In this document: piece after piece, positions 14,469 to 29,762 of the stretch | How the letters are laid out: the number at the start of each line of letters is the position of its first letter | How positions within the stretch are numbered: the stretch's first letter is position 1 | Source of the DNA: Arma custos | Taxonomy: Eukaryota > Arthropoda > Insecta > Hemiptera > Pentatomidae | NCBI GenBank assembly: GCA_037127475.1 | Contig: JBBAGI010000008.1 | Location: forward strand, 1,302,001 to 1,366,000 | Direction: 5' to 3' | DNA: 64,000 bases | Notes under the pieces: model-generated | The model's input: the letters and a program-made list of their open reading frames with translations, nothing else | What the model was told of the DNA's origin: nothing | The model's database searches: none | Made by a program: the position numbers and the translations under genes

Positions 14469-17400
14469 ACCATTAAACAATCCCCAAACGCGTAGTCAAT
14501 GTTTGATACGAGTAGTGTATAATCAGAACACCATACAACAATCCCCAAACGCATAGTCAATGATTGAATCAAATATGGTATACTCAGAACACCACTAAAC
14601 AATCCCCAAACGCATAGTCAATGTTTGATACAGTTAGAGTATAATCAGAACACAATACAACAATCCCCAAACGCATAGTCAATGTTTGATACATGGAAAG
14701 ATACTCAGAACACTATAAAAAAATCATAAAAAGCCTAGTCAATGTTTCATACATGTAGAGTTACTCAGAACACGATAAAACAATCGTTAAATGCCTAGTC
14801 AATGTTTGATACAAATACAGTATAATCAGAACACCATACATCAATCCCCAAACGCGTAGTCAATGTTTGATACGAGTAGAGTTACTGAGAACACTATTAA
14901 ACAGTCGTAAAATGCCCTGTCAATGTTTGATACAAATAGAGTATACTCAGAACACCATTAAACAATCCCCAAACGCATAGTCAAAGTTTGATACATGTAG
15001 AGTTACTCAGAACACTATTAAACAGTCGTAAAATGCCTAGTCAATGTAATATACAAGTAGGGTATACTCAGAACACCATTAAACAATCCCAAAAAGCATA
15101 GTCAATGTTTGATACAAGTAGTGTATACTCAGAGCACCATAAAACAATCCTCAAACGCATAGTCAATGTTTGATACAATGAGAGATACCCAGAACACTAT
15201 AAAAAAATCATAAAAAGCCTAGTCAATGTTTTATACAAATAGAGTATACTCAGAACACCATAAAACAATCCCCAAACGTATAGTCAATGTTTGATACAAA
15301 TAGGGTATACTCAGAACACCATTAACCAATCCCCAAACGCATAGTCAATGTTTGATACAGATAGAGTATAATCAGAACACAATACAACAATCCCCAAACG
15401 CATAGTCAATGTTTGATACATGGAAAGATACTCAGAACACTATAAAAAAATCATTAAAAGCCTAGTCAATGTTTGATACAAAATGAGTATACTCAGATCA
15501 CCATAAAAAAATACCCAAACGTATAGTCAATATTTGATACATGTAGAGTTACTCAGAACACTATAAAACAATCGTTAAATGCCTAGTCAATGTTTGATAC
15601 AAATAGAGTATACTCAGAACACCATTACACAATCCCCAAACGCGTAGTCAATGTTTGACACGAGTAGAGTATAATCAGAACACCATACAAAAATCCCCAA
15701 ACGCGTAGTCAATGTTTGATACGAGTAGAGTTACTCAGAACACTATTAAACAGTCGTAAAATGCCTTGTCAATGTTTGATACAAATAGGGTATACTCAGA
15801 ACACCATTAAACAACTCCAAACGCATAGTCAATGTTTGATACAAATAGGGTATACTCAGAATACCATTAAACAATCCCCAAACGCATAGTCAATGTTTAA
15901 TACAAATATGGTATACTCAGAACACCATTAACAATCCCCAAACGCATAGTCAATGTTTGATACATGGAGAGATACTGAGAACACTATAAAAAATCATAAA
16001 AAGCCTAGTCAATGTTTGATACAAATAGAGTATACTCAGAACACCATTAAACAATCCCCAAACGCGTAGTCAATGTTTGATACGAGTAGAGTTACCCAGA
16101 ACACTATTAAACAGTCGTAAAATGCCTAGTCAATGTTTAATACAAAGAGGGTATACTCAGAACACCATTAAACCATCCCCAAACGCGTAGTCAATGTTTG
16201 ATACAAGTAGAGTATAATCAAAACACCATACAACAATCCCCAAACGCGTAGTCAATGTTTGATACGAGTAGAGTTACTGAGAACACCATTAAACAATTCC
16301 CAAACGCATAGTCAACGTTTGATGCAAGTAGAGTATACTCAGAACACCATTAAACAATTCCCAAACGCATAGTCAATGTTTGATACAAGTAGAGTGTACT
16401 CAGAGCACCATAAAACAATCCCCAAACGCATAGTCAATATTTGATACAAATAGAGTATATTCAGAACACCATTAAATAATCCCCAAACGCATAGTCAATG
16501 TTTGATACATGTAGAGTTACTCAGGACACTATAAAACAATCGTAAAATGCCTAGTCAATGTTTGATACAAATAGGGTATACTCAGAACACCATTAAACAA
16601 ACCCCAAACGCATAGTCAATGTTTGATACAAGTAGAGTATACTCAGAGCACCATAAAACAATCCCCAAACGCATAGTCAATGTTTGTTACATGGAGAGAT
16701 ACTTAGAACACTATAAAAATAATCATAAAAAGCCTAGTCAATGTTTGATACATTTAGAGTTACTCAGAACACGATAAAACAATCGTTAAATGCCTAGTCA
16801 ATGTTTGATACAAATAGAGTATACTCAGAACACCATTATACAATCCCCAAACGCGTAGTCAATGTTTGATACGAAGAGAGTATAATCAGAACACCATACA
16901 ACAATCCCCAAACGCGTAGTCAATGTTTGATACGAGTAGAGTTACTGAGAACACTATTAAACCGTCGTATAATGCCCTGTCAATGTTTGATACAAATAGA
17001 GTATACTCAGAACACCATTAAACAATCCCCAAACGCATAGTCAATGTTTGATACATGTACAGTTACTCAGAAAACTATAAAACAATCGTAAAATGCCTAG
17101 TCAAAGTTTGATACAAATAGGGTATACTCAGAACACCATTAAACAATCCCAAAAAGCATAGTCAATGTTTGATACAAATAGAGTATACTCAGATCACCAT
17201 AAAACAATTCCCAAAAGTATAGTCAATGTTTGATACATGTAGAGTTACTCAGTACACTATAAAACAATCGTTAAATGCCTAGTCAATGTTTGATACAAAT
17301 AGAGTATACTCAGAACACCATTAAACAATCCCCAAACGCGTAGTCAATGTTTGATACGAGTAGAATGTAATCAGAACACCATACAACAATTCCCAAACGC

Positions 17401-17742
17401 GTGTTCAATGTTTGATACGAGTAGAGTTACTCAGAACACTATTAAACAGTCGTAAAATGCCCAGTCAATGTTTGATACAAATAGGGTATACTCAGAACAC
17501 CATTAAACAATCCCCAAACGCATAGTCAATGTTTGATACAAATATGGTATACTCAGAACACCATTAAACAATGCCTAAACGCATAGTCAATGTTTGATAC
17601 ATGGAGAGATACTCAGAACACTATAAAAAAATCATAAAAAGCCTAGTCAATGTTTGATACAAATAGAGTATACTCAGAACACCATAACACAATCCCCAAA
17701 CGCGTAGTCAATGTTTGATACGAGTAGAGTTACTGAGAACAC
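14469..17742 (+). repeat. Higher-order unit, second copy of the ~3.15-kb tandem pair
   Basis: It copies 11,319-14,468 with a 122-bp gain of two monomers around 16,312-16,433. One of these is the distinctive AGTCAACGTTTGATGCAAG monomer. Much of this unit (about 14.5-17.2 kb) recurs at about 26.6-29.3 kb with an offset of 12,121 bp, including the two extra monomers. The distant copies therefore descend from this longer version. Confidence 0.85.
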
Positions 17743-20700
17743 TATTAAACATTCGTAAAATGCCTAGTCAATGTTTGATACAAATAGAGTATACTCAGAA
17801 CACCATTAAACAATCCCCAAACGCATAGTCAAAGTTTGATACATGTAGAGTTACTCAGAACACTATTAAACAGTCGTAAAATGCCTAGTCAATGTTTAAT
17901 ACAAAGAGGGTATACTCAGAACACCATTAAACAATCCCCAAACGCGTAGTCAATGTTTGATACAAATATAGCATACTCAGAACACCATTAAACAATCCCC
18001 AAACGCATAGTCAATGTTTGATACAGATAGAGTATAATCAGAACACAATGCAGTAATCCCCATACGCATAGTCAATGTTTGATAAATGTAGAGTATACTC
18101 AGAGCACCATTAAACAATCCCCAAACGCGTAGTCAATGTTTGATACGAGTAGAGTATAATCAGAACACCATACAACAATCCCCAAACGCATAGTCAATGA
18201 TTGAATCAAATATGGTATACTCAGAACACCACTAAACAATCCCCAAACGCATAGTCAATGTTTGATACAGTTAGAGTATAATCAGAACACAATACAACAA
18301 TCCCCAAACGCATAGTCAATGTTTGATACATGGAAAGATACTCAGAACACTATAGAAAAATCATAAAAAGCCTAGTCAATGTTTCATACATGTAGAGTTA
18401 CTCAGAACACGATAAAACAATCGTTAAATGCCTAGTCAATGTTTGATACAAATACAGTATAATCAGAACACCATACATCAATCCCCAAACGCGTAGTCAA
18501 TGTTTGATACGAGTAGAGTTACTGAGAACACTATTAAACAGTCGTAAAATGCCCTGTCAATGTTTGATACAAATAGAGTATACTCAGAACACTATAAAAA
18601 AATCATAAAAAGCCTAGTCAATGTTTGATACAAATAGAGTATACTCAGAACACCATAACACAATCCCCAAACGCGTAGTCAATGTTTGATACGAGTAGAG
18701 TTACTGAGAACACTATTAAACATTCGTAAAATGCCTAGTCAATGTTTGATACAAATAGAGTATACTCAGAACACCATTAAACAATCCCCAAACGCATAGT
18801 CAAAGTTTGATACATGTAGAGTTACTCAGAACACTATTAAACAGTCGTAAAATGCCTAGTCAATGTTTAATACAAAGAGGGTATACTCAGAACACCATTA
18901 AACAATCCCCAAACGCGTAGTCAATGTTTGATACAAGTAGAGTATAATCAAAACACCATACAACAATCCCCAAACGCGTAGTCAATGTTTGATACAAATA
19001 TAGCATACTCAGAACACCATTAAACAATCCCCAAACGCATAGTCAATGTTTGATACAGATAGAGTATAATCAGAACACAATGCAGTAATCCCCATACGCA
19101 TAGTCAATGTTTGATAAATGTAGAGTATACTCAGAGCACCATTAAACAATCCCCAAACGCGTAGTCAATGTTTGATACGAGTAGAGTATAATCAGAACAC
19201 CATACAACAATCCCCAAACGCATAGTCAATGATTGAATCAAATATGGTATACTCAGAACACCACTAAACAATCCCCAAACGCATAGTCAATGTTTGATAC
19301 AGTTAGAGTATAATCAGAACACAATACAACAATCCCCAAACGCATAGTCAATGTTTGATACATGGAAAGATACTCAGAACACTATAAAAAAATCATAAAA
19401 AGCCTAGTCAATGTTTCATACATGTAGAGTTACTCAGAACACGATAAAACAATCGTTAGATGCCTAGTCAATGTTTGATACAAATACAGTATAATCAGAA
19501 CACCATACATCAATCCCCAAACGCGTAGTCAATGTTTGATACGAGTAGAGTTACTGAGAACACTATTAAACAGTCGTAAAATGCCCTGTCAATGTTTGAT
19601 ACAAATAGAGTATACTCAGAACACCATTAAACAATCCCCAAACGCATAGTCAAAGTTTGATACATGTAGAGTTACTCAGAACACTATTAAACAGTCGTGA
19701 AATGCCTAGTCAATGTAATATACAAGTAGGGTATACTCAGAACACCATTAAACAATCCCAAAAAGCATAGTCAATGTTTGATACAAGTAGAGTATACTCA
19801 GAGCACCATAAAACAATCCTCAAACGCATAGTCAATATTTGATACAATGAGAGATACCCAGAACACTATAAAAAAATCATAAAAAGCCTAGTCAATGTTT
19901 GATACAAATAGAGTATACTCAGAACACCATAAAACAATCCCCAAACGTATAGTCAATGTTTGATACAAATAGGGTATACTCAGAACACCATTAAACAATC
20001 CCCAAACGCATAGTCAATGTTTGATACAGATAGAGTATAATCAGAACACAATACAACAATCCCCAAACGCATAGTCAATGTTTGATACTTGGAAAGATAC
20101 TCAGAACACTATAAAAAAATCATTAAAAGCCTAGTCAATGTTTGATACAAAATGAGTATACTCAGATCACCATAAAAAAATACCCAAACGTATAGTCAAT
20201 ATTTGATACATGTAGAGTTACTCAGAACACTATAAAACAATCGTTAAATGCCTAGTCAATGTTTGATACAAATAGAGTATACTCAGAACACCATTAAACA
20301 ATCCCCAAACGCGTAGTCAATGTTTGACACGAGTAGAGTATAATCAGAACACCATACAAAAATCCCCAAACGCGTAGTCAATGTTTGACACGAGTAGAGT
20401 ATAATCAGAACACCATACAAAAATCCCCAAACGCGTAGTCAATGTTTGATACGAGTAGAGTTACTCAGAACACTATTAAACAGTCGTAAAATGCCTTGTC
20501 AATGTTTGATACAAATAGGGTATACTCAGAACACCATTAAACAACTCCAAACGCATAGTCAATGTTTGATCCAAATAGGGTATACTCAGAATACCATTAA
20601 ACAATCCCCAAACGCATAGTCAATGTTTGATACAAATATGGTATACTCAGAACACCATTAAACAATGCCTAAACGCATAGTCAATGTTTGATACATGGAG

Positions 20701-21170
20701 AGATACTCAGAACACTATAAAAAAATCATAAAAAGCCTAGTCAATGTTTGATACAAATAGAGTATACTCAGAACACCATAACACAATCCCCAAACGCGTA
20801 GTCAAAGTTTGATACATGTAGAGTTACTCAGAACACTATTAAACAGTCGTAAAATTCTAGTCAATGTTTAATACAAAGAGGGTATACTCAGAACACCATT
20901 AAACAATCCCCAAACGCGTAGTCAATGTTTGATACAAGTAGAGTATAATCAAAACACCATACAACAATCCCCAAACGCGTAGTCAATGTTTGATACAAAT
21001 ATAGCATACTCAGAACACCATTAAACAATCCCCAAACGCATAGTCAATGTTTGATAAATGTAGAGTATACTCAGAGCACCATTAAACAATCCCCAAACGC
21101 GTAGTCAATGTTTGATACGAGTAGAGTATAATCAGGACACCATACAACAATCCCCAAACGCATAGTCAAT
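17743..21170 (+). repeat. Satellite segment with a 971/1,032-bp tandem duplication
   Basis: The sequence from about 17,641 is repeated from 18,612. The offset is 971 bp to about 17,941 and then 1,032 bp. The 61-bp change is one extra monomer (AAGTAGAGTATAATCAAAAC) in the second copy. The marker TGATTGAATCAAATATGG occurs in both, near 18,198 and 19,230. At 20,326 and 20,387 a GACACGAGTAG monomer is itself duplicated. No unique sequence was found. Confidence 0.8.
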
Positions 21171-23956
21171 GATTGAATCAAATATGGTATACTCAGAACA
21201 CCACTAAACAATCCCCAAACGCATAGTCAATGTTTGATACAGTTAGAGTATAATCAGAACACAATACAACAATCCCCAAACGCATAGTCAATGTTTGATA
21301 CATGGAAAGATACTCAGAACACTATAAAAAAATCATAAAAAGCCTAGTCAATGTTTCATACATGTAGAGTTACTCAGAACACGATAAAACAATCGTTAAA
21401 TGCCTAGTCAATGTTTGATACAAATACAGTATAATCAGAACACCATACATCAATCCCCAAACGCGTAGTCAATGTTTGATACGAGTAGAGTTACTGAGAA
21501 CACTATTAAACAGTCGTAAAATGCCCTGTCAATGTTTGATACAAATAGAGTATACTCAGAACACAATTAAACAACCCCCAAACGCATAGTCTAAGTTTGA
21601 TACATGTAGAGTTACTCAGAACACTATTAAACAGTCGTAAAATGCCTAGTCAATGTAATATACAAGTAGGGTATACTCAGAACACCATTAAACAATCCCA
21701 AAAAGCATAGTCAATGTTTGATACAAGTAGTGTATACTCAGAGCACCATAAAACAATCCTCAAACGCATAGTCAATGTTTGATACAATGAGAGATACCCA
21801 GAACACTATAAAAAAATCATAAAAAGCCTAGTCAATGTTTGATACAAATAGAGTATACTCAGAACACCATAAAACAATCCCCAAACGTATAGTCAATGTT
21901 TGATACAAATAGGGTATACTCAGAACACCATTAACCAATCCCCAAACGCATAGTCAATGTTTGATACAGATAGAGTATAATCAGAACACAATACAACAAT
22001 CCCCAAACGCATAGTCAATGTTTGATACATGGAAAGATACTCAGAACACTATAAAAAAATCATTAAAAGCCTAGTCAATGTTTGATACAAAATGAGTATA
22101 CTCAGATCACCATAAAAAAATACCCAAACGTATAGTCAATATTTGATACATGTAGAGTTACTCAGAACACTATTAAACAATCGTTAAATGCCTAGTCAAT
22201 GTTTGATACAAATAGAGTATACTCAGAACACCATTACACAATCCCCAAACGCGTAGTCAATGTTTGACACGAGTAGAGTATAATCAGAACACCATACAAA
22301 AATCCCCAAACGCGTAGTCAATGTTTGATACGAGTAGAGTTACTCAGAACACTATTAAACAGTCGTAAAATGCCTTGTCAATGTTTGATACAAATAGGGT
22401 ATACTCAGAACACCATTAAACAACTCCAAACGCATAGTCAATGTTTGATACAAATAGGGTATACTCAGAATACCATTAAACAATCCCCAAACGCATAGTC
22501 AATGTTTAATACAAATATGGTATACTCAGAACACCATTAACAATCCCCAAACGCATAGTCAATGATTGAATCAAATATGGTATACTCAGAACACCACTAA
22601 ACAATCCCCAAACGCATAGTCAATGTTTGATACAGTTAGAGTATAATCAGAACACAATACAACAATCCCCAAACGCATAGTCAATGTTTGATACATGGAA
22701 AGATACTCAGAACACTATAAAAAAATCATAAAAAGCCTAGTCAATGTTTCATACATGTAGAGTTACTCAGAACACGATAAAACAATCGTTAAATGCCTAG
22801 TCAATGTTTGATACAAATACAGTATAATCAGAACACCATACATCAATCCCCAAACGCGTAGTCAATGTTTGATACGAGTAGAGTTACTGAGAACACTATT
22901 AAACAGTCGTAAAATGCCCTGTCAATGTTTGATACAAATAGAGTATACTCAGAACACAATTAAACAACCCCCAAACGCATAGTCTAAGTTTGATACATGT
23001 AGAGTTACTCAGAACACTATTAAACAGTCGTAAAATGCCTAGTCAATGTAATATACAAGTAGGGTATACTCAGAACACCATTAAACAATCCCAAAAAGCA
23101 TAGTCAATGTTTGATACAAGTAGTGTATACTCAGAGCACCATAAAACAATCCTCAAACGCATAGTCAATGTTTGATACAATGAGAGATACCCAGAACACT
23201 ATAAAAAAATCATAAAAAGCCTAGTCAATGTTTGATACAAATAGAGTATACTCAGAACACCATAAAACAATCCCCAAACGTATAGTCAATGTTTGATACA
23301 AATAGGGTATACTCAGAACACCATTAACCAATCCCCAAACGCATAGTCAATGTTTGATACAGATAGAGTATAATCAGAACACAATACAACAATCCCCAAA
23401 CGCATAGTCAATGTTTGATACATGGAAAGATACTCAGAACACTATAAAAAAATCATTAAAAGCCTAGTCAATGTTTGATACAAAATGAGTATACTCAGAT
23501 CACCATAAAAAAATACCCAAACGTATAGTCAATATTTGATACATGTAGAGTTACTCAGAACACTATAAAACAATCGTTAAATGCCTAGTCAATGTTTGAT
23601 ACAAATAGAGTATACTCAGAACACCATTACACAATCCCCAAACGCGTAGTCAATGTTTGACACGAGTAGAGTATAATCAGAACACCATACAAAAATCCCC
23701 AAACGCGTAGTCAATGTTTGATACGAGTAGAGTTACTCAGAACACTATTAAACAGTCGTAAAATGCCTTGTCAATGTTTGATACAAATAGGGTATACTCA
23801 GAACACCATTAAACAACTCCAAACGCATAGTCAATGTTTGATACAAATAGGGTATACTCAGAATACCATTAAACAATCCCCAAACGCATAGTCAATGTTT
23901 AATACAAATATGGTATACTCAGAACACCATTAACAATCCCCAAACGCATAGTCAAT
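21171..23956 (+). repeat. Tandem pair of 1,393-bp, 23-monomer units
   Basis: Unit 21,171-22,563 is followed directly by unit 22,564-23,956. Private variants are shared, such as ACACAATTAAACAACCCCC and GTCTAAGTTTGATAC (about 21,562/21,590 and 22,955/22,983). Both units begin with the TGATTGAATCAAATATGG monomer. The length fits 13 monomers of 61 bp plus 10 of 60 bp. Confidence 0.85.
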
Positions 23957-26181
23957 GTTTGATACATGGAGAGATACTGAGAACACTATAAAAAATCATA
24001 AAAAGCCTAGTCAATGTTTGATACAAATAGAGTATACTCAGAACACCATTAAACAATCCCCAAACGCGTAGTCAAAGTTTGATACATGTAGAGTTACTCA
24101 GAACACTATTAAACAGTCGTGAAATGCCTAGTCAATGTAATATACAAGTAGGGTATACTCAGAACACCATTAAACAATCCCAAAAAGCATAGTCAATGTT
24201 TGATACAAGTAGAGTATACTCAGAGCACCATAAAACAATCCTCAAACGCATAGTCAATGTTTGATACAATGAGAGATACCCAGAACACTATAAAAAAATC
24301 ATAAAAAGCCTAGTCAATGTTTGATACAAATAGAGTATACTCAGAACACCATAAAACAATCCCCAAACGTATAGTCAATGTTTGATACAAATAGGGTATA
24401 CTCAGAACACCATTAAACAATCCCCAAACGCATAGTCAATGTTTGATACAGATAGAGTATAATCAGAACACAATACAACAATCCCCAAACGCATAGTCAA
24501 TGTTTGATACTTGGAAAGATACTCAGAACACTATAAAAAAATCATTAAAAGCCTAGTCAATGTTTGATACAAAATGAGTATACTCAGATCACCATAAAAA
24601 AATACCCAAACGTATAGTCAATATTTGATACATGTAGAGTTACTCAGAACACTATAAAACAATCGTTAAATGCCTAGTCAATGTTTGATACAAATAGAGT
24701 ATACTCAGAACACCATTAAACAATCCCCAAACGCGTAGTCAATGTTTGACACGAGTAGAGTATAATCAGAACACCATACAAAAATCCCCAAACGCGTAGT
24801 CAATGTTTGACACGAGTAGAGTATAATCAGAACACCATACAAAAATCCCCAAACGCGTAGTCAATGTTTGATACGAGTAGAGTTACTCAGAACACTATTA
24901 AACAGTCGTAAAATGCCTTGTCAATGTTTGATACAAATAGGGTATACTCAGAACACCATTAAACAACTCCAAACGCATAGTCAATGTTTGATCCAAATAG
25001 GGTATACTCAGAATACCATTAAACAATCCCCAAACGCATAGTCAATGTTTGATACAAATATGGTATACTCAGAACACCATTAAACAATGCCTAAACGCAT
25101 AGTCAATGTTTGATACATGGAGAGATACTGAGAACACTATAAAAAATCATAAAAAGCCTAGTCAATGTTTGATACAAATAGAGTATACTCAGAACACCAT
25201 TAAACAATCCCCAAACGCGTAGTCAAAGTTTGATACATGTAGAGTTACTCAGAACACTATTAAACAGTCGTGAAATGCCTAGTCAATGTAATATACAAGT
25301 AGGGTATACTCAGAACACCATTAAACAATCCCAAAAAGCATAGTCAATGTTTGATACAAGTAGAGTATACTCAGAGCACCATAAAACAATCCTCAAACGC
25401 ATAGTCAATGTTTGATACAATGAGAGATACCCAGAACACTATAAAAAAATCATAAAAAGCCTAGTCAATGTTTGATACAAATAGAGTATACTCAGAACAC
25501 CATAAAACAATCCCCAAACGTATAGTCAATGTTTGATACAAATAGGGTATACTCAGAACACCATTAAACAATCCCCAAACGCATAGTCAATGTTTGATAC
25601 AGATAGAGTATAATCAGAACACAATACAACAATCCCCAAACGCATAGTCAATGTTTGATACTTGGAAAGATACTCAGAACACTATAAAAAAATCATTAAA
25701 AGCCTAGTCAATGTTTGATACAAAATGAGTATACTCAGATCACCATAAAAAAATACCCAAACGTATAGTCAATATTTGATACATGTAGAGTTACTCAGAA
25801 CACTATAAAACAATCGTTAAATGCCTAGTCAATGTTTGATACAAATAGAGTATACTCAGAACACCATTAAACAATCCCCAAACGCGTAGTCAATGTTTGA
25901 CACGAGTAGAGTATAATCAGAACACCATACAAAAATCCCCAAACGCGTAGTCAATGTTTGATACGAGTAGAGTTACTCAGAACACTATTAAACAGTCGTA
26001 AAATGCCTTGTCAATGTTTGATACAAATAGGGTATACTCAGAACACCATTAAACAACTCCAAACGCATAGTCAATGTTTGATCCAAATAGGGTATACTCA
26101 GAATACCATTAAACAATCCCCAAACGCATAGTCAATGTTTGATACAAATATGGTATACTCAGAACACCATTAAACAATGCC
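23941..26181 (+). repeat. Tandem pair of 1,151/1,090-bp units differing by one monomer
   Basis: Positions 23,941-25,091 repeat from 25,092. The offset is 1,151 bp in the first part and 1,090 bp in the second. The first unit has two GACACGAGTAG monomers in a row (24,748 and 24,809) and the second has one (about 25,899), which accounts exactly for the 61-bp difference. Both share the rare tail CAGTCGTGAAATGCC. Confidence 0.85.
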
Positions 26182-29100
26182 TAAACGCATAGTCAATGTT
26201 TGATACATGGAGAGATACTCAGAACACTATAAAAAAATCATAAAAAGCCTAGTCAATGTTTGATACAAATAGAGTATACTCAGAACACCATAACACAATC
26301 CCCAAACGCGTAGTCAAAGTTTGATACATGTAGAGTTACTCAGAACACTATTAAACAGTCGTAAAATTCTAGTCAATGTTTAATACAAAGAGGGTATACT
26401 CAGAACACCATTAAACAATCCCCAAACGCGTAGTCAATGTTTGATAAAAGTAGAGTATAATCAAAACACCATACAACAATCCCCAAACGCGTAGTCAATG
26501 TTTGATACAAATATAGCATACTCAGAACACCATTAAACAATCCCCAAACGCATAGTCAATGTTTGATAAATGTAGAGTATACTCAGAGCACCATTAAACA
26601 ATCCCCAAACGCGTAGTCAATGTTTGATACGAGTAGAGTATAATCAGGACACCATACAACAATCCCCAAACGCATAGTCAATGATTGAATCAAATATGGT
26701 ATACTCAGAACACCACTAAACAATCCCCAAACGCATAGTCAATGTTTGATACAGTTAGAGTATAATCAGAACACAATACAACAATCCCCAAACGCATAGT
26801 CAATGTTTGATACATGGAAAGATACTCAGAACACTATAAAAAAATCATAAAAAGCCTAGTCAATGTTTCATACATGTAGAGTTACTCAGAACACGATAAA
26901 ACAATCGTTAAATGCCTAGTCAATGTTTGATACAAATACAGTATAATCAGAACACCATACATCAATCCCCAAACGCGTAGTCAATGTTTGATACGAGTAG
27001 AGTTACTGAGAACACTATTAAACAGTCGTAAAATGCCCTGTCAATGTTTGATACAAATAGAGTATACTCAGAACACAATTAAACAACCCCCAAACGCATA
27101 GTCAAAGTTTGATACATGTAGAGTTACTCAGAACACTATTAAACAGTCGTAAAATGCCTAGTCAATGTAATATACAAGTAGGGTATACTCAGAACACCAT
27201 TAAACAATCCCAAAAAGCATAGTCAATGTTTGATACAAGTAGTGTATACTCAGAGCACCATAAAACAATCCTCAAACGCATAGTCAATGTTTGATACAAT
27301 GAGAGATACCCAGAACACTATAAAAAAATCATAAAAAGCCTAGTCAATGTTTGATACAAATAGAGTATACTCAGAACACCATAAAACAATCCCCAAACGT
27401 ATAGTCAATGTTTGATACAAATAGGGTATACTCAGAACACCATTAACCAATCCCCAAACGCATAGTCAATGTTTGATACAGATAGAGTATAATCAGAACA
27501 CAATACAACAATCCCCAAACGCATAGTCAATGTTTGATACATGGAAAGATACTCAGAACACTATAAAAAAATCATTAAAAGCCTAGTCAATGTTTGATAC
27601 AAAATGAGTATACTCAGATCACCATAAAAAAATACCCAAACGTATAGTCAATATTTGATACATGTAGAGTTACTCAGAACACTATAAAACAATCGTTAAA
27701 TGCCTAGTCAATGTTTGATACAAATAGAGTATACTCAGAACACCATTACACAATCCCCAAACGCGTAGTCAATGTTTGACACGAGTAGAGTATAATCAGA
27801 ACACCATACAAAAATCCCCAAACGCGTAGTCAATGTTTGATACGAGTAGAGTTACTCAGAACACTATTAAACAGTCGTAAAATGCCTTGTCAATGTTTGA
27901 TACAAATAGGGTATACTCAGAACACCATTAAACAACTCCAAACGCATAGTCAATGTTTGATACAAATAGGGTATACTCAGAATACCATTAAACAATCCCC
28001 AAACGCATAGTCAATGTTTAATACAAATATGGTATACTCAGAACACCATTAACAATCCCCAAACGCATAGTCAATGTTTGATACATGGAGAGATACTGAG
28101 AACACTATAAAAAATCATAAAAAGCCTAGTCAATGTTTGATACAAATAGAGTATACTCAGAACACCATTAAACAATCCCCAAACGCGTAGTCAATGTTTG
28201 ATACGAGTAGAGTTACCCAGAACACTATTAAACAGTCGTAAAATGCCTAGTCAATGTTTAATACAAAGAGGGTATACTCAGAACACCATTAAACCATCCC
28301 CAAACGCGTAGTCAATGTTTGATACAAGTAGAGTATAATCAAAACACCATACAACAATCCCCAAACGCGTAGTCAATGTTTGATACGAGTAGAGTTACTG
28401 AGAACACCATTAAACAATTCCCAAACGCATAGTCAACGTTTGATGCAAGTAGAGTATACTCAGAACACCATTAAACAATTCCCAAACGCATAGTCAATGT
28501 TTGATACAAGTAGAGTGTACTCAGAGCACCATAAAACAATCCCCAAACGCATAGTCAATGTTTGATACAAATAGAGTATATTCAGAACACCATTAAATAA
28601 TCCCCAAACGCATAGTCAATGTTTGATACATGTAGAGTTACTCAGGACACTATAAAACAATCGTAAAATGCCTAGTCAATGTTTGATACAAATAGGGTAT
28701 ACTCAGAACACCATTAAACAAACCCCAAACGCATAGTCAATGTTTGATACAAGTAGAGTATACTCAGAGCACCATAAAACAATCCCCAAACGCATAGTCA
28801 ATGTTTGTTACATGGAGAGATACTTAGAACACTATAAAAATAATCATAAAAAGCCTAGTCAATGTTTGATACATTTAGAGTTACTCAGAACACGATAAAA
28901 CAATCGTTAAATGCCTAGTCAATGTTTGATACAAATAGAGTATACTCAGAACACCATTATACAATCCCCAAACGCGTAGTCAATGTTTGATACGAAGAGA
29001 GTATAATCAGAACACCATACAACAATCCCTAAACGCGTAGTCAATGTTTGATACGAGTAGAGTTACTGAGAACACTATTAAACCGTCGTATAATGCCCTG

Positions 29101-29762
29101 TCAATGTTTGATACAAATAGAGTATACTCAGAACACCATTAAACAATCCCCAAACGCATAGTCAATGTTTGATACATGTACAGTTACTCAGAAAACTATA
29201 AAACAATCGTAAAATGCCTAGTCAAAGTTTGATACAAATAGGGTATACTCAGAACACCATTAAACAATCCCAAAAAGCATAGTCAATGTTTGATACAAGT
29301 AGAGTATATCAGAACACCATACAACAATCCCCAAACGCGTAGTCAATGTTTGATACAAATATGGTATACTCAGAACACCATTAAACAATCCCCAAACGCA
29401 TAGTCAATGTTTGATACATGGAGAGATACTCAGAACACTATTAAACAGTCGTAAAATGCCTAGTCAATGTTTAATACAAAGAGGGTATACTCAGAACACC
29501 ATTAAACAATCCCCAAACGCGTAGTCAATGTTTGATACAAGTAGAGTATAATCAAAACACCATACAACAATCCCCAAACGCGTAGTCAATGTTTGATACA
29601 AATATAGCATACTCAGAACACCATTAAACAATCCCCAAACGCATAGTCAATGTTTGATACAGATAGAGTATAATCAGAACACAATGCAGTAATCCCCATA
29701 CGCATAGTCAATGTTTGATAAATGTAGAGTATACTCAGAGCACCATTAAACAATCCCCAAAC
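25875..29762 (+). repeat. 3.9-kb higher-order block, nearly identical to 31,025-34,912
   Basis: The whole block reappears 5,150 bp downstream. In the lines compared by eye I saw only isolated differences: a C/T near 29,030 versus 34,180 and a C/G near 25,951 versus 31,101. Private variants shared by both copies include TTTGATAAAAGTAGAG, AATCAGGACACC, TTGATCCAAATAGGG and AGAGTATATCAGAAC. Similarity ends sharply at about 29,763/34,913. Confidence 0.88.

Noticed and set aside
14402..14602. Minus-strand 66-codon open frame inside the satellite
   Set aside because: Its translation repeats every 20 residues or so because it runs through satellite monomers. Most copies of the same monomers are closed by stops, so it is a periodicity artefact.
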